Positions 8,933-17,047 of a DNA stretch of 64,000 nucleotides are shown here, piece by piece. Numbering within the stretch: the stretch's first letter is position 1; each line of letters opens with the position of its first letter. Origin of the DNA: Rhizobium tibeticum (GTDB taxonomy: Bacteria; Pseudomonadota; Alphaproteobacteria; Rhizobiales; Rhizobiaceae). Below the pieces are notes generated by a model that did no database searches, was not told where the DNA came from, and saw only the letters and a program-made list of their open reading frames with translations. Made by a program: the position numbers and the translations under genes. The stretch spans positions 293,257 to 357,256 of the forward strand of contig NZ_FOCV01000002.1 of NCBI RefSeq assembly GCF_900110205.1. The letters run 5' to 3'.

Positions 8933-8962
8933 AAGGCCCGGTTGCATCAACAACCGGGCCTT
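8933..8962 (-). terminator. Terminator-like hairpin after dnaJ
   Basis: A 12-bp stem (AAGGCCCGGTTG with CAACCGGGCCTT) lies 23 bp after the dnaJ stop on the minus strand and is followed by GGTTATTT, a modest T-rich tail. Confidence 0.6.
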
Positions 8963-8985
8963 TGCGACATTTCATCGATGATTGA

Positions 8986-10122
8986 TCAGTTCTCGAAGAA
9001 TTCCTTCATTCGCGCGAAGAACCCGGTCGATTCCGGATTGTTCTCCTTCGAGGAAAGCTGCTCGAACTCCTGAAGAAGTTCACGTTGACGCTTCGTCAGT
9101 TTCTGCGGCGTCTCAATCTGGATCTGGATATAGAGGTCGCCCGTTTGCGGCGAACGCAGCACGGGCATACCCTTGCCCTTGAGGCGGAACTGCTTGCCGG
9201 CCTGCGTGCCCTCCGGCACCGTAACGCGTGACTTCGTGCCATCGAGCGTCGCTACGTCAAAGGTGCCGCCGAGAGCGGCCGTCGTCATCGAGATCGGGAT
9301 CGTGCAGTAGAGGTCCGCGCCGTCACGCTGGTAGAATTCATGCGGCTTGACCGACAGAAAGATATAGAGATCACCTGCCGGACCGCCGCGCGTGCCAGCT
9401 TCGCCTTCGCCCTGCAGGCGAATCCGCGTGCCGTCTTCGATGCCAGCCGGAATATTCACGGAGAGCGACCGCTCTTCGGTGACGCGGCCCTGGCCGTGGC
9501 ACTTCGTGCAGGGATCGGGAATGATCGTACCGCGACCATGGCAGGTCGGGCATGTGCGCTCGATCGAGAAGAAGCCCTGTGCAGCACGCACGCGGCCCGA
9601 ACCCTGGCAGGTGCCGCAGGTCTTCGGTTGCGTGCCGGGCTTTGCGCCCGAGCCGGAACAGACGTCGCAGGTAATCGATGTCGGAACCCGGATTTGTGCC
9701 GTCTTGCCTGAGAAGGACTCCTCCAGCGAAATTTCCATGTTGTAGCGAAGATCGGCACCACGCTCGCGGCCGCCGGAAGAGCGCTGGCGCTGACGGCCGC
9801 CGCCCATCATCTCACCGAAGATGTCCTCGAAAATGTCGGAGAATCCGCCGCCGCCAAAACCGCCACCGCCGAAGCCACCACCGCCCATGCCGCCGTGCTC
9901 GAAGGCTGCGTGACCGTAACGGTCATAGGCCGCGCGCTTCTGCGGATCCTTGAGCATCTCGTAGGCTTCGTTGATCTCCTTGAACTTGCGCTCGGCGTCA
10001 TGGTCGCCCGGATTCTTGTCCGGATGGTACTTCATGGCGAGTTTGCGGAAGGCACTTTTCAGCTCTTTTTCGTCCGCCGTCTTGGCGACACCCAGCGTTT
10101 CGTAAAAATCGGCTTTTGCCAT
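8986..10122 (-). CDS. dnaJ: Chaperone protein DnaJ
   Basis: Hsp40 co-chaperone that stimulates the DnaK ATPase. The 378 residues show the J domain with HPD ([10 protein letters not shown]), a long Gly/Phe-rich linker around residues 75-105, four zinc CxxCxGxG repeats ([32 protein letters not shown]) and the C-terminal substrate-binding domains. It follows dnaK by 83 bp on the same strand, the standard heat-shock pair. Confidence 0.97.
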   Translation of the reverse strand: MAKADFYETLGVAKTADEKELKSAFRKLAMKYHPDKNPGDHDAERKFKEINEAYEMLKDPQKRAAYDRYGHAAFEHGGMGGGGFGGGGFGGGGFSDIFEDIFGEMMGGGRQRQRSSGGRERGADLRYNMEISLEESFSGKTAQIRVPTSITCDVCSGSGAKPGTQPKTCGTCQGSGRVRAAQGFFSIERTCPTCHGRGTIIPDPCTKCHGQGRVTEERSLSVNIPAGIEDGTRIRLQGEGEAGTRGGPAGDLYIFLSVKPHEFYQRDGADLYCTIPISMTTAALGGTFDVATLDGTKSRVTVPEGTQAGKQFRLKGKGMPVLRSPQTGDLYIQIQIETPQKLTKRQRELLQEFEQLSSKENNPESTGFFARMKEFFEN

Positions 10123-10147
10123 TAAGGATTAGACCCCGGAAATGGAT

Positions 10148-10174
10148 TTCCGGCTGCCGCAAAGACAGCCGGAA
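10148..10174 (-). terminator. Hairpin between dnaK and dnaJ
   Basis: A 9-bp perfect stem (TTCCGGCTG with CAGCCGGAA, 9-nt loop) lies in the dnaK-dnaJ gap. There is no T-run, so it is more likely an attenuation or mRNA-processing element setting the dnaK:dnaJ ratio than a full terminator. Confidence 0.4.
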
Positions 10175-10205
10175 TGTCAGTTTCAAGTTGACCGCTTCGC
10201 CTCGC

Positions 10206-12122
10206 TTAAGCGGACTTCTTGCGGTCGTCGTCCTTGACTTCTTCGTAGTCGGCATCGACGACATTGTCATCGCCGCCTTCCGCCGAAGCGTCCGCAGAGC
10301 CGGCTTCCGCCTGCTGGGCTTCATAAATCGCCTGACCGAGCTTCATGGAAACTTCCATGAGGGTCTGGGTCTTTGCCTTGATGTCTTCAGCATCCGGCTC
10401 GGTTGCTTCGACGGCAGACTTCAGAGCAGCGATCGCGTCGGAGATCGCAGTGCGGTCGGCCTCAGAGACCTTGTCGCCGTAATCCTTCAGCGACTTTTCC
10501 GTGGAGTGAATCAGGCTTTCGGCCTGGTTCTTGGCTTCCACGCCTTCGCGACGCTTCTTGTCGGCTTCAGCATTGGCTTCGGCGTCCTTGACCATCTTCT
10601 CGATGTCGGCGTCGGAGAGACCACCCGAGGCCTGGATGCGGATCTGCTGTTCCTTGCCGGTGCCCTTGTCCTTGGCCGAAACCTGAACGATGCCGTTGGC
10701 GTCGATATCGAAGGTGACCTCGATCTGCGGAACGCCCCGCGGTGCCGGCGGCAGGCCAACGAGGTCGAACTGGCCGAGCAACTTGTTGTCGGCAGCCATT
10801 TCACGCTCGCCCTGCGAAACGCGGATGGTGACGGCCTGCTGGTTGTCGTCGGCGGTCGAGAAGGTCTGCGACTTCTTCGTCGGGATCGTGGTGTTACGCT
10901 CGATCAGACGCGTAAAGACGCCACCAAGGGTCTCGATACCGAGGGACAGCGGGGTTACGTCGAGAAGCAGAACGTCCTTGACGTCGCCCTGCAGAACACC
11001 GGCCTGAATGGCTGCGCCGAGTGCCACGACTTCGTCAGGGTTGACGCCCTTGTGGGGTTCCTTGCCGAACAGCTGCTTGACGACTTCCTGGACCTTCGGC
11101 ATGCGGCTCATGCCGCCAACGAGAACGACTTCATCGATTTCAGCAGGCGTGACGCCTGCATCCTTCAGAGCTGCCTTGCACGGTGCGATCGTACGCTGGA
11201 CCAGATCATCTACCAAGCTTTCGAGCTTGGCGCGCGTCAGCTTCAGCGTCAGGTGTTTCGGGCCGGTCGCATCAGCCGTGATGAACGGCAGGTTGATTTC
11301 GGTCTGCTGGGCGGACGACAGTTCGATCTTCGCCTTTTCAGCAGCTTCCTTGAGGCGCTGCAGAGCAAGCTTGTCGCCCTTGAGGTCGATGCCGTTGTCC
11401 TTCTTGAATTCGGCAACGAGATATTCGACGAGACGCATGTCGAAGTCTTCACCGCCGAGGAAGGTATCGCCATTGGTCGACTTCACTTCGAAGACGCCGT
11501 CACCGATTTCGAGGATCGAGATATCGAAGGTACCGCCACCAAGGTCGTAAACGGCAATGGTCTTGCCATCCTTCTTGTCGAGACCGTAGGCGAGTGCAGC
11601 TGCCGTCGGCTCGTTGATAATGCGCAGAACTTCGAGGCCAGCGATCTTGCCGGCATCCTTGGTTGCCTGGCGCTGTGCGTCGTTGAAGTATGCAGGAACG
11701 GTGATAACGGCCTTCTCGACCTTTTCACCGAGATAGGATTCGGCGGTTTCCTTCATCTTCTGAAGGATCATCGCGGAGATTTGTGCCGGAGAATAGGACT
11801 TGCCCTGGGCCTCGACCCATGCGTCGCCATTGTCTCCCTTGACGATATGGAAGGGGACGAGGCTCTTGTCCTTCTCAACGGTCGGATCCTCGTAGCGGCG
11901 GCCAATCAGGCGCTTTACTGCGAAGAGGGTGTTCGTGGGGTTGGTGACGGCCTGGCGCTTGGCCGGCTGGCCGACGAGGCGTTCGCCATCGTCAGAAAAT
12001 GCCACCATGGAAGGGGTCGTGCGCGCACCTTCCGCATTCTCAATGACCTTTGCGTCTTTGCCGTCCATGACCGCGACGCAGGAATTTGTCGTTCCGAGGT
12101 CGATACCAATTACTTTTGCCAT
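10206..12122 (-). CDS. dnaK: Chaperone protein DnaK
   Basis: Hsp70 ATPase, 638 residues from the ATG at 12120-12122. The upstream in-frame ATG adds 15 non-family residues and is rejected. Signature motifs are [18 protein letters not shown] at the N-terminus, [14 protein letters not shown], and [13 protein letters not shown]. The C-terminus is the acidic EEVKDD tail. GAGAGA precedes the start. An RpoH-type promoter is visible about 115 bp upstream. Confidence 0.98.
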   Translation of the reverse strand: MAKVIGIDLGTTNSCVAVMDGKDAKVIENAEGARTTPSMVAFSDDGERLVGQPAKRQAVTNPTNTLFAVKRLIGRRYEDPTVEKDKSLVPFHIVKGDNGDAWVEAQGKSYSPAQISAMILQKMKETAESYLGEKVEKAVITVPAYFNDAQRQATKDAGKIAGLEVLRIINEPTAAALAYGLDKKDGKTIAVYDLGGGTFDISILEIGDGVFEVKSTNGDTFLGGEDFDMRLVEYLVAEFKKDNGIDLKGDKLALQRLKEAAEKAKIELSSAQQTEINLPFITADATGPKHLTLKLTRAKLESLVDDLVQRTIAPCKAALKDAGVTPAEIDEVVLVGGMSRMPKVQEVVKQLFGKEPHKGVNPDEVVALGAAIQAGVLQGDVKDVLLLDVTPLSLGIETLGGVFTRLIERNTTIPTKKSQTFSTADDNQQAVTIRVSQGEREMAADNKLLGQFDLVGLPPAPRGVPQIEVTFDIDANGIVQVSAKDKGTGKEQQIRIQASGGLSDADIEKMVKDAEANAEADKKRREGVEAKNQAESLIHSTEKSLKDYGDKVSEADRTAISDAIAALKSAVEATEPDAEDIKAKTQTLMEVSMKLGQAIYEAQQAEAGSADASAEGGDDNVVDADYEEVKDDDRKKSA

Positions 12123-12235
12123 GTCATTCTCTCCTTGAAGCAAGCTGTCGGAACCCCGAGAAGGCATTTCCCTGACAGCCCCTTACGGGATGGGTCTTTA
12201 AGATTAACGCAATCGTGATTGCGGTGATGCCGCGT

Positions 12236-12264
12236 ATATAAGGAGCGGTTTTCGGGACTGCAAG
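12236..12264 (-). promoter_or_regulatory. RpoH (sigma-32) heat-shock promoter of dnaK
   Basis: Minus-strand CTTGCAG (12258-12264), 15 nt, then CTTATAT (12236-12242). This fits the alphaproteobacterial RpoH consensus CTTG...CYTATNT, and the location upstream of dnaK is as expected. Confidence 0.7.
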
Positions 12265-12331
12265 GCGAGAACCAGCCAGAAAACAGGCAAAACAAGCGCC
12301 CAACAATTAATTTTGACGGGCATAGGAAGAT

Positions 12332-12354
12332 CGCGTTTTCCTGGCCAAAACGCG
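12332..12354 (-). terminator. Hairpin directly after the PBP1A gene
   Basis: An 8-bp stem CGCGTTTT/AAAACGCG with a 7-nt loop begins 4 bp after the penicillin-binding protein stop codon. There is no T-run afterwards, so terminator function is uncertain. Confidence 0.35.
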
Positions 12355-12358
12355 TTGA

Positions 12359-14704
12359 CTATTGTCCCATAATCAGGTCGAGGAGAGTCGTCCGTCTCGG
12401 ACGACCGCCCGGCGACGGTTCAGGCTCGCCAATATCGCCCGGCGGAAGCGCATCGCCGTCCCCGTAGCCACCATCCTGAGCGACATCGGCGGGAGGGATC
12501 GGGCCGCCATGGGTCGGGGCCATCGGCTGCCGTTTTGGCCGGTCGGGCGCCTGTGGATAACGCCCGCTCACATCGGTCGATTCGCCAAAGACACCAGAAA
12601 GGATGCTGCCAATCGTCGTCGGCTCCTCAAGCGGCGGCGCCACGCCGGGCTCGGCAGACGCCATCGGCTGATCGCCGAAGCCAGAATTGGCCGGATCTGC
12701 CATAAACTGCCCGTTGCCGAACAGCGGTGCCGGCGACAGACCTTTGTGGGCTGCGACCATGAACTCCTGCCATGCCTTGGCCGGCAACCCGCCGCCTGTC
12801 ACCTTTTTCATCGGCTTGCCATCGTCGTTGCCGAACCACACGCCGGTGGTCAGGTTGCTGGTGAAGCCAACGAAGAGCGCGTCGCGGGAATTCTGGGTGG
12901 TGCCGGTCTTGCCGGCTGCCTGCCAACCGGAAAGCTTGGCACTTTTTCCCGTTCCCTGGTTGATGACGCCCATCATCATCGTGTTCATGTTGGCGGCAAT
13001 GGCTTCCGACAGCACACGGGGCGGGTTGTCGTAGGTGTTCTCATAGAGAACTTTGCTGCCGTCAGCCGTCGTCACGCGCCGGATCACGTGCGGCGTTGCC
13101 TTGTAGCCGCCGTTCATGAACGCTGCATAGGCGCCTGTGAGCTCGGTCAACGACACTTCCGACGTGCCGAGCGCAATAGAGGCATTGGGCTGCAGTTCCG
13201 ATTCGATGCCGAGACGGTGTGCCAGCTTGATGACCTGGTCCGGACCATCATAGATGACGAGCTGGGCGGCGACGGTGTTCAGCGACTTTGCAAGGGCCGC
13301 CGCAAGTGTCACTTCGCCATTATACTTCTTCTCGTAGTTCTCGGGCGTCCAATCGCCGATGCGGATCGGCGCATCATTGAATACGGAGAAGGGCGTCAGG
13401 CCCTTTTCCAGCGCCGCCGCATAAACGAAAGGCTTGAAGGATGAACCCGGCTGCCGCTTGGCCGTGACCGCGCGATTGAACTGGCTGTCGGCATAGTCCC
13501 TGCCGCCGACGAGCGCGCGGATTGCGCCGGTCCCGTCGAGTGAGACCAACGCAGCCTGCGAGGCGTCGAGCTTGGCACCATCCTTGCCCAACACGTCGTT
13601 CAGCGACTGCTCGGCTCGCTTCTCCAGCGTCTTGTCAATCGTCGTATCGACGACGATGTCCTCCTTGACGTCGCCAATCAGGCCGGGCAGCTGGTCCATG
13701 ACCATATCCGCCACATAGTGCCCGGCGCCCGACCAATAGCGCTTCGCCTTGGCCGGCGTCTGCGACATCGCGGTCTTCACTTCGTCATCGGTGATGTAGC
13801 CCTGATCCCGCATCGTCTGCAGCACGACCTGCGCACGGGCGTTCGCCGCTTGCGGATCGCGCGCCGGCGAAAGGCGCGACGGCGCCTTAACAAGGCCAGC
13901 TAGCAGAGCGGCTTCGCCAAGGTTCACATCGCGTGCGGACTTGTTGAAGTAGCGGCGCGAGGCAGCTTCGACGCCGTAGGCGTTCGATCCGAAAAAGACG
14001 CGATTGAGATACATGGCAAGGATCTGATCCTTGGTATATTTCTGCTCCAGCCAAAGCGCCAGCAGGACTTCCTGCACCTTGCGCTCGAGCGTGCGCTCCG
14101 GCGATAGGAAGAGGTTCTTTGCAAGCTGCTGCGTCAGCGTCGAACCGCCCTGGACCATGTGCCCGGTCGTCAGGTTGGTGACGAAGGCGCGTGCGAGGCC
14201 AATCGGATCGACGCCGAAATGCGAATAGAAGCGGCGGTCTTCGATGGCGACGATCGCTTCGGGAATGTATGGCGACATGTCTTCGAGCGCGATCGCTTCG
14301 CCGCCTGTCGTGCCGCGATTGGCGATGACGCTGCCATCGACCGCAGTGATCTTGACGTTCGGGGGGCGCTCGGGAATGGCCCAGGTGCTGGCGCTTGGCA
14401 TGCGCGACCCGTAGTAGACGACGAGGCCGGCAATGCCGATGCCGGCCCAGATGCCAAAAACGATACACCAGTAGACAATAAGACGGATGAAGCCGAAGAA
14501 GCTTCCGCCTTCGCGTTCCCGGCGGCCGCGCCTGCGTCTCTCGGGTTGCCGTGTGCGAGACGATTTTGAAGCCACCCGCTTGCTCGAGCGTCCACGCACC
14601 ACACGGTCGTCGGCATCGAGCGAGAAATCGTCATCATCGTCGCGGTCGTCGCGGCCGCTGAAAGAAGGTTCGATCCTGTCGCGTGATTTGCCTCGGCCCG
14701 CCAT
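12359..14704 (-). CDS. Class A penicillin-binding protein (PBP1A family)
   Basis: Bifunctional peptidoglycan glycosyltransferase/transpeptidase of the inner membrane, 781 residues. A long basic cytosolic N-terminus (Arg/Asp/Lys-rich, about 75 residues) precedes one membrane helix (LIVYWCIVFGIWAGIGIAGLVVYYG, written here by its position, about residues 75-100). Glycosyltransferase motifs are EDRRFYSHFGVD and GGSTLTQQLAKNLFLS. Transpeptidase motifs are PGSSFKPF (catalytic Ser), SLN and GKTGTTQ. The C-terminal tail is Pro/Gly-rich. Tandem TTAA repeats at 14805-14830 lie in its upstream region. Confidence 0.93.
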   Translation of the reverse strand: MAGRGKSRDRIEPSFSGRDDRDDDDDFSLDADDRVVRGRSSKRVASKSSRTRQPERRRRGRREREGGSFFGFIRLIVYWCIVFGIWAGIGIAGLVVYYGSRMPSASTWAIPERPPNVKITAVDGSVIANRGTTGGEAIALEDMSPYIPEAIVAIEDRRFYSHFGVDPIGLARAFVTNLTTGHMVQGGSTLTQQLAKNLFLSPERTLERKVQEVLLALWLEQKYTKDQILAMYLNRVFFGSNAYGVEAASRRYFNKSARDVNLGEAALLAGLVKAPSRLSPARDPQAANARAQVVLQTMRDQGYITDDEVKTAMSQTPAKAKRYWSGAGHYVADMVMDQLPGLIGDVKEDIVVDTTIDKTLEKRAEQSLNDVLGKDGAKLDASQAALVSLDGTGAIRALVGGRDYADSQFNRAVTAKRQPGSSFKPFVYAAALEKGLTPFSVFNDAPIRIGDWTPENYEKKYNGEVTLAAALAKSLNTVAAQLVIYDGPDQVIKLAHRLGIESELQPNASIALGTSEVSLTELTGAYAAFMNGGYKATPHVIRRVTTADGSKVLYENTYDNPPRVLSEAIAANMNTMMMGVINQGTGKSAKLSGWQAAGKTGTTQNSRDALFVGFTSNLTTGVWFGNDDGKPMKKVTGGGLPAKAWQEFMVAAHKGLSPAPLFGNGQFMADPANSGFGDQPMASAEPGVAPPLEEPTTIGSILSGVFGESTDVSGRYPQAPDRPKRQPMAPTHGGPIPPADVAQDGGYGDGDALPPGDIGEPEPSPGGRPRRTTLLDLIMGQ

Positions 14705-14804
14705 CTAGTACCCGGTGCACCCCATCTTCGCTCTAACTGCAAGATCGCAGAAACCGCGTTTTGCCAAACGGTTCTCCAGTCGGTTGAACTTTAAATGCGG
14801 CGAT

Positions 14805-14830
14805 TTAAGGGGTGGTTAAGACGTGGTTAG
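14805..14830. promoter_or_regulatory. Three TTAA/TTAG half-sites at 11-bp spacing (CtrA-like)
   Basis: TTAA (14805), TTAA (14816) and TTAG (14827) follow one another with exactly 7 nt between, giving two overlapping near-matches to TTAA-N7-TTAA(C). They sit between the divergent PBP1A gene and the small secreted protein gene, so they could regulate either. Confidence 0.4.
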
Positions 14831-14936
14831 AAGGGGCCAACGATTGCCCCAACAATGTCAAATTTGGTTCAGCCCCCGTTCACGCAACTGGCTCTCTAAT
14901 CCACGTGCAAGGGACTTGCATAACAGAGGTGCAGAG

Positions 14937-15266
14937 ATGCGTATGAGAATGATTGCAGCCGCGATCGCCATTTGTGGATTTGGCGTTTCCGCGGCTGAAG
15001 CGATGCCGGTCGCGCCGGTAAACGGCGCTGCGGCCAAGAATACGGTACTTGTCGATTATGCTTGCGGTCGCGGCTATCATCTCACTCGGTGGGGAAATTG
15101 CCGACCGAACTGGAACCGGCCGCCGCCACCGCGCTACGGATGGCGCGACGACCGCCGCTATGGATGGCGCGGCCCCCCGCCCCGCTATGGTTGGCGCTAT
15201 GAGCGATCCTACGGATGGGATCGTCCGCCGCCGTGGGTGCGTGGACGTGACAGCGATTGGCGCTGA
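14937..15266 (+). CDS. Small secreted GCG_CRPN-type protein
   Basis: A 109-residue exported protein. A signal peptide (MRMRMIAAAIAICGFGVSAAEA) precedes a conserved Cys motif, ACGRGYHLTRWGNCRPN, which matches the GCG...CRPN prefix described for short secreted repeat proteins of Rhizobiales. The remainder is repeats rich in Tyr, Gly, Trp and Arg (RYGWR repeated five times, with PPP spacers). The ATG at 14937 is chosen because GAGGTG precedes it and the signal peptide begins there; the frame is open further upstream. Function unknown; cell-envelope role inferred. Confidence 0.75.
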   Translation: MRMRMIAAAIAICGFGVSAAEAMPVAPVNGAAAKNTVLVDYACGRGYHLTRWGNCRPNWNRPPPPRYGWRDDRRYGWRGPPPRYGWRYERSYGWDRPPPWVRGRDSDWR

Positions 15267-15274
15267 TAAAGATC

Positions 15275-15309
15275 AGCAAAGCCCGGCGCCACACGGCCCG
15301 GGCTTTGCT
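15275..15309 (+). terminator. Terminator after the GCG_CRPN gene
   Basis: A 12-bp perfect stem AGCAAAGCCCGG/CCGGGCTTTGCT begins 8 bp after the stop codon and is followed by TCATTT. Confidence 0.7.
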
Positions 15310-15428
15310 TCATTTAGCTTATCAAGCCACGTTTTTTTGGCATAGCTGCCATTCGTTGCCACCGTCACAAATCTGACATATAGCACGTCGAATTGCGCCT
15401 AGGATTAGCGCAGAGCGCGCAAATGTAG

Positions 15429-15614
15429 GCATTTATCAGCATCGACATTAGCAATATCGAAGAATTCAAGCTGCGCGAAGTCTGGAGCGTGCATGAGTTT
15501 GCGCGCCGCTACCGGCTGACAAAGATGGAAGAAAGCCGCCTGAAGATGCTGCACGGCCCGTTCGCAGAGATGCGCGAGCTGCTCGTCTGTCGGCAGAGTG
15601 TTTCTCTCTGGTAG
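15429..15614 (+). pseudogene. Small ORF lacking a normal start codon
   Basis: An open frame follows an in-frame TAG at 15426 and reads ...NIEEFKLREVWSVHEFARRY to a TAG at 15612-15614. It has codon usage and charged-helix composition like real small rhizobial proteins, but no ATG, GTG or TTG occurs before residue 21 (GTG at 15489). It is either a remnant that lost its start, or a gene using ATT/ATC or the internal GTG (41 residues). I do not recognise a function. Confidence 0.35.
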
Positions 15615-15646
15615 CAGGGAACCATTAGCGAACTAGTGAATTAATT

Positions 15647-15749
15647 CCGTAGCGAAACACGCCCTACACGTTTCGCTACGGGTCGGCCGTCTCCCCTCAA
15701 ACGTGCCGACCACGATCAGGCCCGGTGTCTCTCCCAGAGCGCCGGGCCT
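15647..15749 (+). ncRNA. Candidate small RNA with three hairpins and C-rich loops
   Basis: Three hairpins follow each other: CCGTAGCGAAAC/GTTTCGCTACGG (15647-15681), GGTCGGC/GCCGACC (15681-15711, loop containing CTCCCCTC) and AGGCCCGG/CCGGGCCT (15718-15749, loop containing CTCTCCCAG). C-rich anti-Shine-Dalgarno loops of this kind are typical of the rhizobial AbcR and alpha-r14 sRNA groups. The third stem is followed only by TCTCATG, so no strong U-run, and no clear promoter was found. Strand is inferred from the loop sequences. Confidence 0.4.
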
Positions 15750-15796
15750 TCTCATGTCGGCTGCAAGAAGGGCGGCCTTGCAACCGTCCGGATTCA

Positions 15797-16579
15797 TCAC
15801 TGTTGGTTGCCGCAGGCCGGATCACCCGGCTGGCAAGGAGGCGGCCCCCGACGCCCATCGCCGCCGCGACGCTGATTTGCGTCATCGTTGCGCTGCGGCG
15901 GTCGCTGGAAGTCTCGACGATAGTCACTGGGCCGTCCCTGAAAATCCTGACGGCCGGGGCCGCGGTCGAAATCTGGCTGCCGAGTAGGTGATGAGCCTTG
16001 CTCGGGGCGACGGTCCGGCCTGCGGCTTCCGTCGGGCCTGCGATCCGGGCCGCGACTAAAGTCCGGCCGCGGGTCGGGTCCCCGGTCAAAATCAGGCCGT
16101 GGGCGACCGGGTGTAGGATTTCGGTCGAATTCCGGGGGGCGTACTGGGCGAACGATAGCGGGCGGGCGATCATAGACGGGGTTACGGCGCCAACGATCGC
16201 GGTCGCGATAGAAATCGCGATTGCGGTAGTTGCGATCCCAGTAGTTTCCGACGCTGAAGACCACGGTCGGAATTCCGAGGGGGCGGTAGTATTCTGGCCC
16301 GACGTAGACGCGCCGGCTCTGATAGAGTGCCTGGACATAGCGACCGGCGACCCAGCCGCGACCACCATAGAATTCCACATCGCACCACGGCACATCCGCG
16401 AGGCAACCATGGATCTCTACCGATTCGCCGGCGGGAATCACGGTTACGGCGGGATATTGCGTGCTCGGTCCGGCCCGCATGTTGACGTTGGCTGTCGCAA
16501 ATCCCTCGGCTGCCTCAGCAATCGCCGGTGCGAGTAAAAGCGCGGCCGCCGCGGTGGTCTTCAACATTATGGACTTCAC
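15797..16579 (-). CDS. Secreted SH3-domain protein with Arg/Pro/Asp-rich tail
   Basis: A 260-residue exported protein. GTG start at 16577-16579 with AAGGAG 7 nt upstream; signal peptide MKSIMLKTTAAAALLLAPA-IAEA. Residues about 25-85 form a bacterial SH3 domain (TANVNMRAGPSTQYPAVTV; HGCLADVPWCDVEF), of the kind that binds cell-wall peptides. The second half is low complexity, with repeated RPDF, DRGP and RRPD units, and ends with a Cys pair (PPCQPGDPACG). Likely periplasmic or envelope-associated. Role unknown. Confidence 0.8.
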   Translation of the reverse strand: MKSIMLKTTAAAALLLAPAIAEAAEGFATANVNMRAGPSTQYPAVTVIPAGESVEIHGCLADVPWCDVEFYGGRGWVAGRYVQALYQSRRVYVGPEYYRPLGIPTVVFSVGNYWDRNYRNRDFYRDRDRWRRNPVYDRPPAIVRPVRPPEFDRNPTPGRPRPDFDRGPDPRPDFSRGPDRRPDGSRRPDRRPEQGSSPTRQPDFDRGPGRQDFQGRPSDYRRDFQRPPQRNDDANQRRGGDGRRGPPPCQPGDPACGNQQ

Positions 16580-16887
16580 GTTTCAACTCCTTGGACGACG
16601 CAGGCAACCGTGCTGCCGGCGTTTTCCGAAAGGGTGCCAACCTATCTCGCGCCTGGTGTAGGCATTCGCCGCCCGGCGCCGATCTCGGCTCAATCACCTT
16701 TTTCTTTCAATGATTTGTAGTCCGCTCGGATGAACCCAAGTTGAACGAGAGAAAGCCTCGAAAAGCATTGCCCTACTTGAAAGACGGCCGCCGCATTGCG
16801 ACATGACGGCCAACATATTGCAGCTGATGGAACGCTGTGCGCGCAAGCAACGTTGCCGCTTCCATCGATCTGGCCGTGGCTCTGCCG

Positions 16888-16903
16888 TTAACCAATCGTT
16901 AAC
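16888..16903 (+). promoter_or_regulatory. CtrA-type box (TTAA-N7-TTAAC)
   Basis: TTAACCAATCGTTAAC is an exact match to the CtrA consensus. The nearest downstream plus-strand element is the terminator at 16983-17009, not a protein gene. Confidence 0.5.
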
Positions 16904-16924
16904 CTTTCCAGATCACCTTGGCTG

Positions 16925-17009
16925 CAACATTCGCTTCCTCCTTGACCACGGATGTACTGGCATCGAAGTGGAGCGGATGACGAAAGGCCGGTTTGTTCCG
17001 GCCTTTTTG
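16925..17009 (+). ncRNA. Candidate CtrA-controlled small RNA
   Basis: The CtrA box at 16888-16903 would direct initiation about 25-35 nt later, and a strong terminator ends at about 17009, predicting an RNA near 85 nt. It contains TTCCTCCTT (16935-16943), which is complementary to ribosome-binding sites. Start position is an estimate. Confidence 0.35.
16983..17009 (+). terminator. Rho-independent terminator in the intergenic region
   Basis: A 9-bp stem AAAGGCCGG/CCGGCCTTT with a 6-nt loop is followed on the plus strand by TTGTCTTT. The T-run is better on the plus strand, though it may also stop the M20 peptidase transcript from the other side. Confidence 0.75.
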
Positions 17010-17047
17010 TCTTTCTGGCGTTCGAATGAGAACGCCTTTCCTGCCTG

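Larger units (their letters stand above)
16580..17047. other. Gene-free region with CtrA box and terminator
   Basis: 468 bp between the SH3 protein gene and the M20 peptidase gene. No convincing protein frame is seen. It holds a perfect TTAA-N7-TTAAC box, a short anti-Shine-Dalgarno stretch and a plus-strand Rho-independent terminator, annotated separately. Confidence 0.5.

Noticed and set aside
10116..12218. Long open frame on the plus strand across dnaK
   Set aside because: It is an antisense shadow of dnaK, caused by biased codon use in the real gene; it has no family features and no ribosome site.
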